A DNA stretch of 63,332 nucleotides, taken from the NCBI GenBank assembly GCA_040905265.1, contig JBBDRW010000005.1:1-63332 (forward strand). The letters are read 5' to 3'. The notes under the pieces are model-generated. The model was given only the letters and a program-made list of their open reading frames with translations, was not told the DNA's origin and did no database searches. Positions 7,828 to 16,670 of this stretch are shown piece after piece. The stretch comes from JBBDRW01 sp040905265 (GTDB lineage Bacteria; Bacteroidota; Rhodothermia; Balneolales; Balneolaceae). Each line of letters opens with the position of its first letter. Within the stretch, counting starts at the first letter, position 1. A program made the translations under genes and the position numbers.

Positions 7828-8901
7828 AACAACCTCGCCACTCTTCACCGACCGGTCACTGGCGAGTACGATTTTCAGGGTATGAACCACCTGGCGGAGA
7901 TGGCCGCTCAGATCCAGATCTTCCCGAATCGCTTTTATAAAGTACTCCTGTTCATACCGGCAGAGTTCGTCATGGCCCGGCTCATCCGGTGTATCTATGA
8001 ACTCATCCTCTCTGGCCAGTTTTCCATCGCTGTCCAGTTCACTGTGGTGCAGAAGCAGCTGGTTCACAGTTGTATGTTCGCCGATATCCGCTGAAATGCC
8101 CCGGGGCTGGTCATCCATTTTTTTGCTGATACTCACACTGCCGCGCGGCCCCATTACATCTTTCACGAAATAGGCCTGTTCACTGATCATCGGCCCCCAT
8201 CCGGATTCATACCAACCTACGGAACCATCATCAAACCGAACCTGAAGCTGCCCGTAGTTGTACATGCCGGGTTTGAGATCGTCGCTCAGCCTGGCACCGA
8301 TTGCATGCACAGATATTGGCTTCGCTCCCGTCATCTGGCACATCACATCCACATAGTGGACCCCGCAGTCGACAATGGGAGACATGGAGTCCATAATCCC
8401 CTTATGCACTCTCCACTCCTCGCCGGTACTCTGCTGATTCAGGTTCATACGCATGACGAGAGGTGTTCCAAGCCCGGAAGCCAACTCAATGAACTTTTTC
8501 CATCCCGGGTGGTGCCTCAGTATGTACCCGACTACCACTTTCTTCCCCGCCTTTTCTGCCGCTTCCACAACCGCTTCGGCATCTTCTGCTGTTTCAGCGA
8601 TCGGCTTCTCTACAAAAACATGCGCTCCCGCCTCCAGTGCACGTATGGAGTATTCAGCATGGGTACCCGGGTAGGTGCTGATGCAGACCGCATCCGGTTT
8701 TGTCTCTTTCATAGCAGAGTCAAAATCACCGTAAACGGGTAATCCCCCCAGCTCTTTTGACAGGCGTTCCCGGCTCTGCGGGCCCCGGCTCACGAGGCCT
8801 GATATCTCTACCCCTTTCATCTGATGATAGGCCCTTGCATGAGAGGTTCCCATGTTTCCACATCCGACTACCAGTATTCGTATATTCTTTCTGTTCATCA
8901 T
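7819..8901 (-). CDS. Gfo/Idh/MocA family NAD(P)-dependent oxidoreductase
   Basis: A 360-residue two-domain dehydrogenase. The Rossmann fold begins with ILVVGCGNMGTSHARAYHQM (about 9-28), a GxGxxG nucleotide-binding motif. The family motif VFVEKPIAETAEDA (about 95-108) supplies the EKP lysine. The C-terminal alpha/beta domain includes a GVHYVDVMCQM stretch with the conserved histidine of this family. Members oxidise or reduce sugars and cyclitols such as inositol or glucose derivatives. The exact substrate cannot be read from sequence. There is no signal peptide, so it is cytoplasmic. It is transcribed divergently from ispE with a very short shared upstream region. Confidence 0.87.
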   Translation of the reverse strand: MMNRKNIRILVVGCGNMGTSHARAYHQMKGVEISGLVSRGPQSRERLSKELGGLPVYGDFDSAMKETKPDAVCISTYPGTHAEYSIRALEAGAHVFVEKPIAETAEDAEAVVEAAEKAGKKVVVGYILRHHPGWKKFIELASGLGTPLVMRMNLNQQSTGEEWRVHKGIMDSMSPIVDCGVHYVDVMCQMTGAKPISVHAIGARLSDDLKPGMYNYGQLQVRFDDGSVGWYESGWGPMISEQAYFVKDVMGPRGSVSISKKMDDQPRGISADIGEHTTVNQLLLHHSELDSDGKLAREDEFIDTPDEPGHDELCRYEQEYFIKAIREDLDLSGHLRQVVHTLKIVLASDRSVKSGEVVRI

Positions 8902-8975
8902 CCTGCAATCATTGATCGTTGGTTCGGTCGGGAATGATAGCAGTCAGCTTCAAGAATTCCAACAGACAGACCTCT

Positions 8976-9839
8976 ATGTGGCTTGCATACTCGCATGGTA
9001 AAATCAACCTGGGCCTTCACGTACTGGAGAGACTTCCAACCGGTTTTCACAGAATTGAGGCCGGGTTCTGCTTTATCGAGTGGAACGACAGGTTTGAGGT
9101 TGATGCATCCGACCGGTATCTGCTAACGATCACGGATTCATCCATTCCTGCAGATGAATCCAACCTCATCACAAAAGCGTACCGTACTTTTGAAAAATAT
9201 GTTGGGTTGAGCCGTCACTACCGGTTTTCAGTGACCAAACAGATCCCTGCCGGAGCCGGGCTTGGGGGCGGCAGCAGCAATGCTGCACTTACAATGAGAA
9301 TTTTAAACAAACTGGAAGAGGCTGGCCTCTCCGATGATGAACTGCTCGACCTGAGCCGTCCGATTGGATCCGATATCGCCTTCTTTATCAAAGGAAAACC
9401 GGGGATCGGGACCGGGATCGGACAGGATATCGAGCCGCTTGAGATTCAACCCGATCACTGGATCGTGACGGTCTTTCCAGGGTTTGAAAGCTCTACACCG
9501 GAGGCGTATCGATATTGCGAACCCAATCCGGAACCGGAATTCCCGCTAAAAGACACTCTGACCGACGAGCCGGTGGATGAGTGGCGATATCTGCTACAGA
9601 ATGACCTGGAACCCCCGGTTATCGCCCGGAATGAGGTAATCGGCAATCTGAAGGATCAGTTTTATGAATTTGGTGCGCTATACGCTTCCATGAGCGGCAG
9701 CGGCTCCTCCGTTTTCGGAATCTTTGAGCAGGATTTTGTCGCGCTTCACGCCTGGAATATTCTTCAGGATCTCGGTTTTAATGTCAACCTTACACGTCCC
9801 GGTTTTACACCGGACCGGGGAATCTATTTGAAGGAATAG
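8976..9839 (+). CDS. ispE: 4-diphosphocytidyl-2-C-methyl-D-erythritol kinase (IspE)
   Basis: A GHMP kinase that phosphorylates CDP-ME in the MEP (non-mevalonate) isoprenoid pathway. The N-terminal motif HGKINLGLHVL corresponds to the usual AKINLxLxVL. The glycine-rich ATP loop PAGAGLGGGSSNAA and the C-terminal SMSGSGSSVFG motif are all present. I prefer the ATG at 8976 because it places KINLGL close to the N-terminus, giving 287 residues, the usual length. Upstream in-frame starts at 8919 (TTG) and 8934 (ATG) would add a non-conserved tail. The gene is divergent from the Gfo/Idh gene and is followed 55 bp later by glycogen phosphorylase. Confidence 0.92.
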   Translation: MWLAYSHGKINLGLHVLERLPTGFHRIEAGFCFIEWNDRFEVDASDRYLLTITDSSIPADESNLITKAYRTFEKYVGLSRHYRFSVTKQIPAGAGLGGGSSNAALTMRILNKLEEAGLSDDELLDLSRPIGSDIAFFIKGKPGIGTGIGQDIEPLEIQPDHWIVTVFPGFESSTPEAYRYCEPNPEPEFPLKDTLTDEPVDEWRYLLQNDLEPPVIARNEVIGNLKDQFYEFGALYASMSGSGSSVFGIFEQDFVALHAWNILQDLGFNVNLTRPGFTPDRGIYLKE

Positions 9840-9894
9840 GGAAAACGGAATACCTTACAGACGTTCATTTTTAAGAATCTACTACAAACATCCA

Positions 9895-12357
9895 ATGAGT
9901 CAAAAGACAACGATCAATCCGCGTACAGGAATGGACAAAGAGTCCTTCCGTGAAGATATCAAACAGCACCTTCGTTATACACTTGCCAAGGATGAACACT
10001 CCGCGACGCACTGGGATCAGTATCGCAGTGTTGTGCTCACCATCCTGGACCGCCTGCACGACCGCTGGATCAATACGCATCAATCTCATTACCAAAAGGA
10101 TGTCAAGAGGGTTTACTACATCTCCATGGAGTATCTGATCGGCAGGCTGCTGGATAATATGCTCGTCAACCTGGGCCTCCAGGATATCGCTGCTGAAGCG
10201 CTGGACGACCTGGGCCTGGATTACGACAATATCCGAAATGCAGAGTGGGATGCAGGGCTGGGTAATGGCGGCCTGGGCCGGCTTGCCGCCTGCTTTCTCG
10301 ACTCCATGGCAACGATCGGGATCCCGGCCATGGGATACGGAATACGGTATGACTACGGGATTTTTTATCAGGATATTGAAAACGGATATCAGATTGAAAA
10401 GCCGGATCTCTGGCTCCGGTATGGAAACCCCTGGGATATCATCCGGCCGAAAAGACAGTACCCGGTCTCCTTTTATGGCTCCTCCATTCCCTATCACGAT
10501 GAAAACGGAGAGTTGAAATTCCGATGGGAAGATACCCACGATGTGCTGGCCATCGCTTATGACACGCCGATTCCCGGCTATAAAAATAATGTCGTCAACA
10601 ACCTCCGACTCTGGAAAGCTGCCTCATCATCCGCCATCGACCTGAAAAGTTTTAACCAGGGCCAGTATATCGATGCTGTGCGGGACACACAGCTCAATGA
10701 GAATATCTCCCGTGTTCTCTATCCTAATGACAAGGTATTTGTAGGCCAGGAACTTCGTCTGAAACAGGAGTTTTTCCTGGTTTCAGCATCTGTACGGGAT
10801 ATCGTTCGACGCTTTAAGAAGATCAGCAGCGACTGGAGAAAACTCCCGGATAAAGTCGCCATTCAGTGTAACGACACACACCCGAACCTTGCGATCCCGG
10901 AACTGATGAGAATCCTGATGGATGAAGAGGGGCTGGACTGGGAGACTAGCTGGGATATCACTGTAAAGACGATTTCTTATACGAACCATACACTCCTGCC
11001 GGAAGCCCTTGAGAAGTGGCCGATTTCCCTGATCCGCACGCTCCTGCCACGACATCTGCAGATCATCTATGAGATCAACCGGCGGTTTATGCAGAAAATA
11101 CAGCCGATCGTAGGCGACGACCGGGCCAAACTTAGCCGGATGTCGATCATCGGAGAGGGAGAGGACCCGGTGGTCCATATGGCTTCTCTCGGTATAGTTG
11201 GATCCCACAAGATCAACGGGGTGGCACAGATGCACAGCGATCTTCTCAAGAAAACACTCTTCAGAGATTTCAACGAGATCTACCCGGAACGGTTTACAAA
11301 TGCGACCAACGGAATTACTCCCCGAAGGTGGCTGAAGCAGTGTAACCGGCCACTCGCCAACCTGATCTCATCGGAAATCGGAGACGGATGGATCACCGAT
11401 CTGGACGAGATCCGTGGAATCGAGAAGAGAGCTGACGACAGCTCGTTCCGAAAGAAGTTTGCTGACATCAAGCAGCAAAAGAAAGATATTCTGGCAGATT
11501 ATATCGAAAACGAACACGGGTTTACCGTGAACCGAAATTCCATTTTCGATATCCAGATCAAGCGGATTCACGAGTACAAACGACAGCTCATGTGTGCATT
11601 CTACGCCATCGCACTCTACAACCGGATCAAAGAGAACCCGGATGAAGAGCGGGCACCGAGAACGATTATCTTTGCCGGTAAAGCGGCTCCGGGCTATACC
11701 ATGGCCAAGCTTCATATCAAGCTGATCAACTCGATTGCAGAAAAGATCAACAATGATCCGGAAGTCGGCGACAAGCTGAAGTGTGTCTTTCTGAAGAACT
11801 ACAGTGTAACTCTTGCAGAGAAGATGATACCGGCCGCAAACCTCTCTGAACAGATCTCAACCGCAGGGTTCGAAGCGTCCGGGACCGGGAATATGAAATT
11901 TGCCCTGAACGGTGCCCTCACGATCGGCACGCTCGACGGTGCCAATGTTGAAATCCTGGAAGAGGTGGGCGAGGAAAATATCTTTATCTTCGGAAAAAAT
12001 GTGGATGAAGTGGACCAGCTTCGTCATGAAGGATATGACCCGTGGTACTACTACAATGACAATGAGGAGCTGAAGAAAATCATCGACCAGATCAAAGATG
12101 GGTATTTTAACCCGGACGAACCGGAACTTTTTACCCCGGTCATCGATGCGCTGCTCCAAAAAGGCGACTACTTCCTGGTGCTTGCCGACTTCGAGTCGTA
12201 TCTGAAGAAACAGGATGAGGTCGATAAGCTCTACCTGGATCAGGATGAGTGGAACCGAAAAGCGATTCTGAATGTTGCGCGTGTAGGAAAATTCTCTTCG
12301 GACCGGACAATCCGGAACTACGCAGAGAATATCTGGAATGCTAAACCGATGAGTTAG
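9895..12357 (+). CDS. glgP: Glycogen/maltodextrin phosphorylase
   Basis: An 820-residue GT35 enzyme that releases glucose-1-phosphate from alpha-1,4-glucans using pyridoxal phosphate. Visible hallmarks are RVYYISMEYLIGRLL near residue 65, the active-site stretch GLGNGGLGRLAACFLDS around 120-137, and the PLP region EASGTGNMKFALNGALTIG near residue 660. The length is typical. The start at 9895 has no obvious Shine-Dalgarno sequence. The gene is immediately followed by a family 1 repeat that separates it from mscS. It provides intracellular glycogen mobilisation and fits a lifestyle that stores and degrades polysaccharide. Confidence 0.95.
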   Translation: MSQKTTINPRTGMDKESFREDIKQHLRYTLAKDEHSATHWDQYRSVVLTILDRLHDRWINTHQSHYQKDVKRVYYISMEYLIGRLLDNMLVNLGLQDIAAEALDDLGLDYDNIRNAEWDAGLGNGGLGRLAACFLDSMATIGIPAMGYGIRYDYGIFYQDIENGYQIEKPDLWLRYGNPWDIIRPKRQYPVSFYGSSIPYHDENGELKFRWEDTHDVLAIAYDTPIPGYKNNVVNNLRLWKAASSSAIDLKSFNQGQYIDAVRDTQLNENISRVLYPNDKVFVGQELRLKQEFFLVSASVRDIVRRFKKISSDWRKLPDKVAIQCNDTHPNLAIPELMRILMDEEGLDWETSWDITVKTISYTNHTLLPEALEKWPISLIRTLLPRHLQIIYEINRRFMQKIQPIVGDDRAKLSRMSIIGEGEDPVVHMASLGIVGSHKINGVAQMHSDLLKKTLFRDFNEIYPERFTNATNGITPRRWLKQCNRPLANLISSEIGDGWITDLDEIRGIEKRADDSSFRKKFADIKQQKKDILADYIENEHGFTVNRNSIFDIQIKRIHEYKRQLMCAFYAIALYNRIKENPDEERAPRTIIFAGKAAPGYTMAKLHIKLINSIAEKINNDPEVGDKLKCVFLKNYSVTLAEKMIPAANLSEQISTAGFEASGTGNMKFALNGALTIGTLDGANVEILEEVGEENIFIFGKNVDEVDQLRHEGYDPWYYYNDNEELKKIIDQIKDGYFNPDEPELFTPVIDALLQKGDYFLVLADFESYLKKQDEVDKLYLDQDEWNRKAILNVARVGKFSSDRTIRNYAENIWNAKPMS

Positions 12358-12483
12358 AAGATAGGAGTCAGGAGTATAGAAGGGAATAGGTGAGAGGGAA
12401 CAGTTCTCAATCATGGAGGACTATCATCTATTACCTGCTCTATTCTGTTTTCTATTTCAATCACCTATCACCTATTCCCTGCT
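12358..12483. repeat. Heptad palindromic repeat, family 1, copy C
   Basis: This element fills the whole gap between glgP and the MscS gene. AGGGAATAGGTGA at 12381-12393 is a perfect 13-bp inverted match to 12468-12480. An inner stem pairs AGTTCTC (12402-12408) with GAGGACT (12416-12422). The right half contains heptads CATCTAT, TACCTGC, ATTCTGT, TTTCTAT, CACCTAT, CACCTAT, TCCCTGC, all with CT at positions 4-5. It ends 1-3 bp before the MscS start codon. The repeat is therefore the entire leader of that gene, unless transcription continues from glgP. Confidence 0.85.
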
Positions 12484-13407
12484 ATGGATATACCAAACTT
12501 TCAGGATATGGAGTGGAGCGAGATTACCAGCTATCTCCATGAAATGTTGACCACGACTCTGTTTCAGCTTCAGGAGACTCAGGTCACGCTGTTGTCGATC
12601 ATGATCTTTCTCTTCTTTCTGGTTCTCACCATAGTGATTGCAGGGTTTATCCGAAGGACTTTGCAGAAGCGGTTTCTGAAACGCTTTGACATTGACGACG
12701 GGCTCCGTTATACCCTCTCCAGGGTCTCCTACTACGTCATCGTCACGATCGGGCTGCTCATCTCGTTTCAATTTGTAGGCGTTGACCTGAGCAGCCTTGC
12801 CGTCATATTCGGACTTCTCTCCGTTGGTATCGGGTTTGGACTGCAGAACATCACCAACAATTTCATATCCGGACTGATTGTCCTCTTCGAACGGCCGATC
12901 AGCGTCGGAGATCGAGTGGACGTGGGCGGAATTGAAGGAGATGTGCTGGAGATCAATATCCGCTCGACCAAAATTCTCACGTTGAACAACATCTCCATCA
13001 TTGTACCGAATCAGGAGTTTGTCGGATCCAGTGTGATCAATTATTCCCATGGAGATCCGACGTACCGGCTGGACCTCGAGGTAGGAGTCTCCTATTCATC
13101 CGACCTGGACACCGTATTAAAAGCTCTCAATGAAGTAGCGGAGGAGCATCCGGATGTCATGAAAACCCCGAAACCGATGATCCATCTGAAAGGTTTCGGA
13201 GACTCCTCCTGGGACATGGCGCTCATGGTATGGGTTCCGGATGTGAAACGGTATCGCATTATCCGGAATGAGATGAATCAGGCGATTGTCCGTAAGTTCC
13301 GGGAGTATGGAGTCGAAATTCCGTTTCCACAGCGGGATCTCCACATACGATCCGGCCTTGAGAAGGGGGATGCCGGGAAAGGCCCTGCTGGAAAAAAGGA
13401 GTCGTAA
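12484..13407 (+). CDS. MscS-type mechanosensitive ion channel
   Basis: A 307-residue small-conductance mechanosensitive channel with three N-terminal TM helices (about 36-55, 80-100, 104-125). It has the MscS pore helix region FGLLSVGIGFGLQNITNNFISGLIVLFERPISVGD-like sequence (about 114-148), then the beta domain and an alpha/beta cytoplasmic vestibule. GxGFGLQ with FERPIxVGD is diagnostic of the family. It would act as an osmotic release valve in the inner membrane. The ATG at 12484 directly abuts a repeat element. The C-terminus converges on the tonB gene with a 10-bp gap and no visible terminator. Confidence 0.93.
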   Translation: MDIPNFQDMEWSEITSYLHEMLTTTLFQLQETQVTLLSIMIFLFFLVLTIVIAGFIRRTLQKRFLKRFDIDDGLRYTLSRVSYYVIVTIGLLISFQFVGVDLSSLAVIFGLLSVGIGFGLQNITNNFISGLIVLFERPISVGDRVDVGGIEGDVLEINIRSTKILTLNNISIIVPNQEFVGSSVINYSHGDPTYRLDLEVGVSYSSDLDTVLKALNEVAEEHPDVMKTPKPMIHLKGFGDSSWDMALMVWVPDVKRYRIIRNEMNQAIVRKFREYGVEIPFPQRDLHIRSGLEKGDAGKGPAGKKES

Positions 13408-13417
13408 GAGCCGCTGA

Positions 13418-14248
13418 TCAGTCAAAGACAAACCGGAACGTAATCGTACCCCATTGGGCCTCTTGCGGAATGGCGGAAGGCAGTCTGGAGAATCGCCAGC
13501 TTCGAAGGGTTCTCAGTACTTCCCGTTCCAGTTCCGGGTTCATCTTGATCTCTGGAATAATTCTTCCGACAGAACCGTCCGGATGTACTTCGAACCGAAC
13601 ACGTATGACAGCCTCTTCATCCGCTGTATTCTCCGGCAGTGGCTGGACCATTGGATTCCGGTGGAGATCACCCTCCCATTGCAGGTCATACGGGGCCGCC
13701 CGGTCGGGATCCGCTCCGGCTCCCTGATCGACATTCACATCACCCGTATCTCCGCTTTCATCCCCGCTTGACTCCCCTTCACGTACCTGTTCATCAGCTC
13801 TCGCCAGCGGTGGGGCAAATACCTCCTCCTGTACTTCATCCTCCGGTATGACTGTCGGATCGATCCGTTCCGTTTCAGGTGTCTGGATCACCTCTTCGGT
13901 TACAACCTCTTCCTCCTGCTGGGCATGTTCAACGGGCCTGGCAGGCTCTTCCACAACCTGTTCCTCAACCTCTACCGGTTCCTGTACATCCGGTACCGGA
14001 TCTTCCGGTTGAGTCTCCGGCGGATTGGGCCGGGTAGCAACCTCCTCCGGCTGCACTTCGGCATACTCCGCTACTGTACCGGTTCGAAATTCACCCAGTG
14101 TAACATCGATATAAGCCGGCCTGTGATCCACGTTCATATGGATCTGATAGAGCAGTGCAATGATCAGCAAAACAAGATGAATTCCACCTGTAACGGCAAA
14201 ACCGAACCGGTCTTCCTCATCGATATGTGATTGAATCCAGTTGTTCAT
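13418..14248 (-). CDS. TonB-family energy transducer
   Basis: 276 residues: a short cytoplasmic N-terminus, one TM helix (about 17-37), and a long acidic Pro/Glu/Val-rich spacer (about 65-180, rich in PEE, VEE and PET repeats). A TonB C-terminal fold follows: AVIRVRFEVHPDGSVGRI, then EREVLRTLRSWRFSRLP. It is adjacent to exbD (zero-base gap) and ends the operon. It would couple the inner-membrane proton gradient, through ExbB/ExbD, to an outer-membrane partner. The natural candidate partner is the barrel encoded at the head of the same operon. The spacer is acidic rather than the Pro-Lys-rich type of enteric TonB. Confidence 0.85.
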   Translation of the reverse strand: MNNWIQSHIDEEDRFGFAVTGGIHLVLLIIALLYQIHMNVDHRPAYIDVTLGEFRTGTVAEYAEVQPEEVATRPNPPETQPEDPVPDVQEPVEVEEQVVEEPARPVEHAQQEEEVVTEEVIQTPETERIDPTVIPEDEVQEEVFAPPLARADEQVREGESSGDESGDTGDVNVDQGAGADPDRAAPYDLQWEGDLHRNPMVQPLPENTADEEAVIRVRFEVHPDGSVGRIIPEIKMNPELEREVLRTLRSWRFSRLPSAIPQEAQWGTITFRFVFD

Positions 14249-14659
14249 TCAGGGTGTCGACCTCTCCGTCGCCATCACAATATTCATACTCAACGCCTGC
14301 CCGATATTCATCACCTGAACCGCATCATCTACCCGTGAATTCAGGTCGGCACGTATTACTAACGTTCCTTGCGGCCGATTCTGATACGCTTCCCGAATTG
14401 CAGACGAAAGATTTGCCCTTGTTACCTGATCACCGTCTACAAAAAAATTGCCGTCGGCCGTAATGGCCACCGAAATGTGCTGTGCATCCGTCGTAGCGCC
14501 CGCTTCAGCCCGCGGTATATTAACCCGGATCCCAAAGTTTGTGACAAACGATGACGTCAACAGGAAAAAGATGAGCAGTAGCAGAATAATATCTGTCAGG
14601 GACGACTGTGAGAACATCGTCAACGGCTCCATCGATTTGCTATCTTTACGAAAATCCAT
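14249..14659 (-). CDS. ExbD/TolR-family proton channel subunit
   Basis: 136 residues with one N-terminal TM helix carrying the conserved acidic residue in SLTDIILLLLIFFLLTSSF (about 20-38), the proton-path aspartate of ExbD/TolR. A periplasmic ExbD domain follows. The ATG overlaps the exbB stop by one base, showing translational coupling. Together with ExbB and TonB it forms the proton-motive-force-driven motor. Sequence alone does not separate ExbD from TolR, and the presence of SPOR and division genes nearby leaves a Tol-like role open. Confidence 0.9.
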   Translation of the reverse strand: MDFRKDSKSMEPLTMFSQSSLTDIILLLLIFFLLTSSFVTNFGIRVNIPRAEAGATTDAQHISVAITADGNFFVDGDQVTRANLSSAIREAYQNRPQGTLVIRADLNSRVDDAVQVMNIGQALSMNIVMATERSTP

Positions 14660-15399
14660 CAGACAGAAACCTCTTTTCGATCTTGCTTTTTAGGCGTTGG
14701 GGATTGCAACAGGTCCATAAAGTCCGCCGACGCGTTCTCAAGTTCAAATACCATACGGTTGATCTTTCCGATCAGAAAGTTGTAGAATCCGTATGCGATG
14801 ATCCCGACAATCAACCCGGTTGCGGTGGTGATCAGCGCTTCCCAGATTCCACCTGCCAGAACACTTGGGTTCACATTCCCCTGGAGAGACTGGATATCCA
14901 TAAAGGCACGGATCATACCTGTTACGGTTCCTGTAAATCCAACCAGGGGGGCAACTCCGGCGATGGTTGCAAGCCAGTTCATCCGTTTTTCCAGTTGAAA
15001 GATCTCTTTCTTTCCCGCATTGTGTATTGCCTCCTGTATATCCCGGATCGGGCGGCCCAGACGGCGGATACCGCTTTTCAAAATCCGTGGCAGCGGTTTG
15101 TCAAATTTATCGCAATGGTCAAGAGCCCGTGCCTGATCTCCCGATTTCAGCATCGCTTCAATCGTATTCAGGAACGAGTCCACATCCATGGCCGTATTGT
15201 TGAGAAAACGCCACCGTTCTGCAATCACATAGATGGCCAGGATGGAGAGTATGAAGAGGGGAATCATCAATAACCCTCCCTGGGCAAGAACGTCAAAAAA
15301 CGACATGGAGGTATCTTCCATCATCAATTCGGCAAGAGAATCTACCTCAGCATCATTCGTCACCTGCATAAAAAATGTTGTCATAATTCCTGATATCAA
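14659..15399 (-). CDS. ExbB/TolQ/MotA-family proton channel protein
   Basis: 246 residues with three TM helices. The first is near 35-60, and the MotA/TolQ/ExbB core spans about 135-215. Motifs include LATIAGVAPLVGFTGTVTGMI and ALITTATGLIVGIIAYGFYN, the latter carrying the conserved polar residues of the channel. An N-terminal segment before TM1 contains LMEDTSMSFFDVLAQGGLLMIPLF. It lies 7 bp after the HU-SPOR gene and is coupled to exbD. It would build the pentameric proton channel that drives ExbD and TonB. Confidence 0.9.
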   Translation of the reverse strand: MISGIMTTFFMQVTNDAEVDSLAELMMEDTSMSFFDVLAQGGLLMIPLFILSILAIYVIAERWRFLNNTAMDVDSFLNTIEAMLKSGDQARALDHCDKFDKPLPRILKSGIRRLGRPIRDIQEAIHNAGKKEIFQLEKRMNWLATIAGVAPLVGFTGTVTGMIRAFMDIQSLQGNVNPSVLAGGIWEALITTATGLIVGIIAYGFYNFLIGKINRMVFELENASADFMDLLQSPTPKKQDRKEVSV

Positions 15400-15406
15400 A
15401 GGTTAA

Positions 15407-16456
15407 CTACTGTATTAAACCGATAAAATTGTTTTCCCGAAACTCTTCGGGAAGATCGGATGCCGCGCGCTGTGCCAGAGGAATCGTTGCAAACTGCCCG
15501 ATACCCACTCGCCACATCTGGCCAATGTCATCGTGGAGTACGGTGATGGCAATCGCACGATATCCCTCTTCCGACAACTCACCGGCTGCTTCACGGGCCC
15601 GGCTTTCACTCTGCATGGAGTGGACAACGATCGTATAGAATCGATGGTCAATCATCTGTATCTTGCCATACAAGCCGAATGGAGTCACTGATCCCTCTGC
15701 CGGGCCGGCGCTTGCCAGCTCCTCTGACGATTCCGCTTCCACAACTGTCTCGACTGTTTCTGTCTCCGGTTCGGGGGCTTCACTCTCTTCAGAACCCTCA
15801 GAAGAACCATCAGACTCTGCAGATGCAACCTCATCCTCTTCTGAAACCGGAATGTCTGCCGGCTCCTGAACGTCCGGTGAAGCGGGTTCTTCCGCCTCCG
15901 TGATAACAGGGGCGGTCTCATCCGGTACGATGGATTCCGGTGCTTCTTCGGACTGCGTGGTTTCCGGAGGAGACAATACCACCTGTTCACGGCTGAAGAG
16001 CCCATCCATATATCCGAAATCGACCAGCAGTATGATTCCGATCACGATCACCAATACCACGACAATCGATGTAATCAGCGTAGCAGCAGGATTCTTCTCT
16101 TCGTTATCCAGCGGGTGCTCCATCTTATCGACAGAAGCCTTTGCCTCTTTTTTTCCACCCTTGTCGGAAGATGGAAACGGAGAGGCGGCGGCAGCAGGTT
16201 TCTTTACCTCGACAGACTCCATTCCAACATATTTGTAATTGATCTCTGTTTTCAGCTCCTCGGCCGGATCAAATGTCAGCTCTCCCTGGCTGGTATGGTA
16301 AAACATTCCAAACCCTTTGATCTCCAGTGCATTTCCACGGTCTGACGCCTGGCGGATCTGAGTGATCAACTCATTCAGCTGTCCCTCAACAGACTCCGGT
16401 TTCATCCCGGTTTTGTCACAGATCAATGTTATCAGCTTCTTTCTGTCAATCTTCAT
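15407..16456 (-). CDS. HU-domain / transmembrane / SPOR-domain protein
   Basis: 349 residues in three parts. Residues about 1-75 form an HU-like domain (KKLITLICDKTGM, then ALEIKGFGMFYHT, where GFG matches the GlyPhe turn of HU proteins). A TM helix spans about 124-146. A long acidic Ser/Glu/Pro linker leads to a SPOR domain from about 274 to the end (YTIVVHSMQS, then MWRVGIGQFA). The HU part would be cytoplasmic and the SPOR part periplasmic, where SPOR domains bind denuded septal peptidoglycan. HU-CCDC81-type domains fused to SPOR are known in Bacteroidota. The start overlaps the preceding 67-residue HU-like gene by 4 bp (ATGA). The likely role is linking nucleoid or division site to the cell wall; DNA binding is unproven. 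Confidence 0.82.
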   Translation of the reverse strand: MKIDRKKLITLICDKTGMKPESVEGQLNELITQIRQASDRGNALEIKGFGMFYHTSQGELTFDPAEELKTEINYKYVGMESVEVKKPAAAASPFPSSDKGGKKEAKASVDKMEHPLDNEEKNPAATLITSIVVVLVIVIGIILLVDFGYMDGLFSREQVVLSPPETTQSEEAPESIVPDETAPVITEAEEPASPDVQEPADIPVSEEDEVASAESDGSSEGSEESEAPEPETETVETVVEAESSEELASAGPAEGSVTPFGLYGKIQMIDHRFYTIVVHSMQSESRAREAAGELSEEGYRAIAITVLHDDIGQMWRVGIGQFATIPLAQRAASDLPEEFRENNFIGLIQ

Positions 16457-16656
16457 GCTTCCCCATCCGTTTCAGCTGTAAAATGAACCCGGTCCACGGG
16501 CGGTATCATCAATACGTTACCATCATCCCTGCGCTCTTCATGCTGTTTCTCGTGAATCACCTCAAACCGGCCGATTCTCTCTATATCTACCACATTTTTT
16601 TTCATCATCTCTTCTCTGACGACTTCCCTGAACGCTTTGATAAACGTAGAATCCAT
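16453..16656 (-). CDS. Small HU-like protein
   Basis: Only 67 residues. The sequence VDIERIGRFEVIHEKQ, followed by DDGNVLMIPPVDRVHF, matches the second half of an HU/IHF-like domain: the gly-phe turn equivalent, a short DNA-binding arm, then a closing strand. The N-terminal helix pair is shortened (FIKAFREVVREEMMKKN). It is half to two-thirds the size of ordinary HU (about 90 residues). It overlaps the HU-SPOR gene by 4 bp and lies 14 bp after the barrel gene, so it is clearly translated in this operon. It may dimerise with the HU domain of the next protein, which is inference. Confidence 0.7.
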   Translation of the reverse strand: MDSTFIKAFREVVREEMMKKNVVDIERIGRFEVIHEKQHEERRDDGNVLMIPPVDRVHFTAETDGEA

Positions 16657-16670
16657 GATTTCAAATTGTG

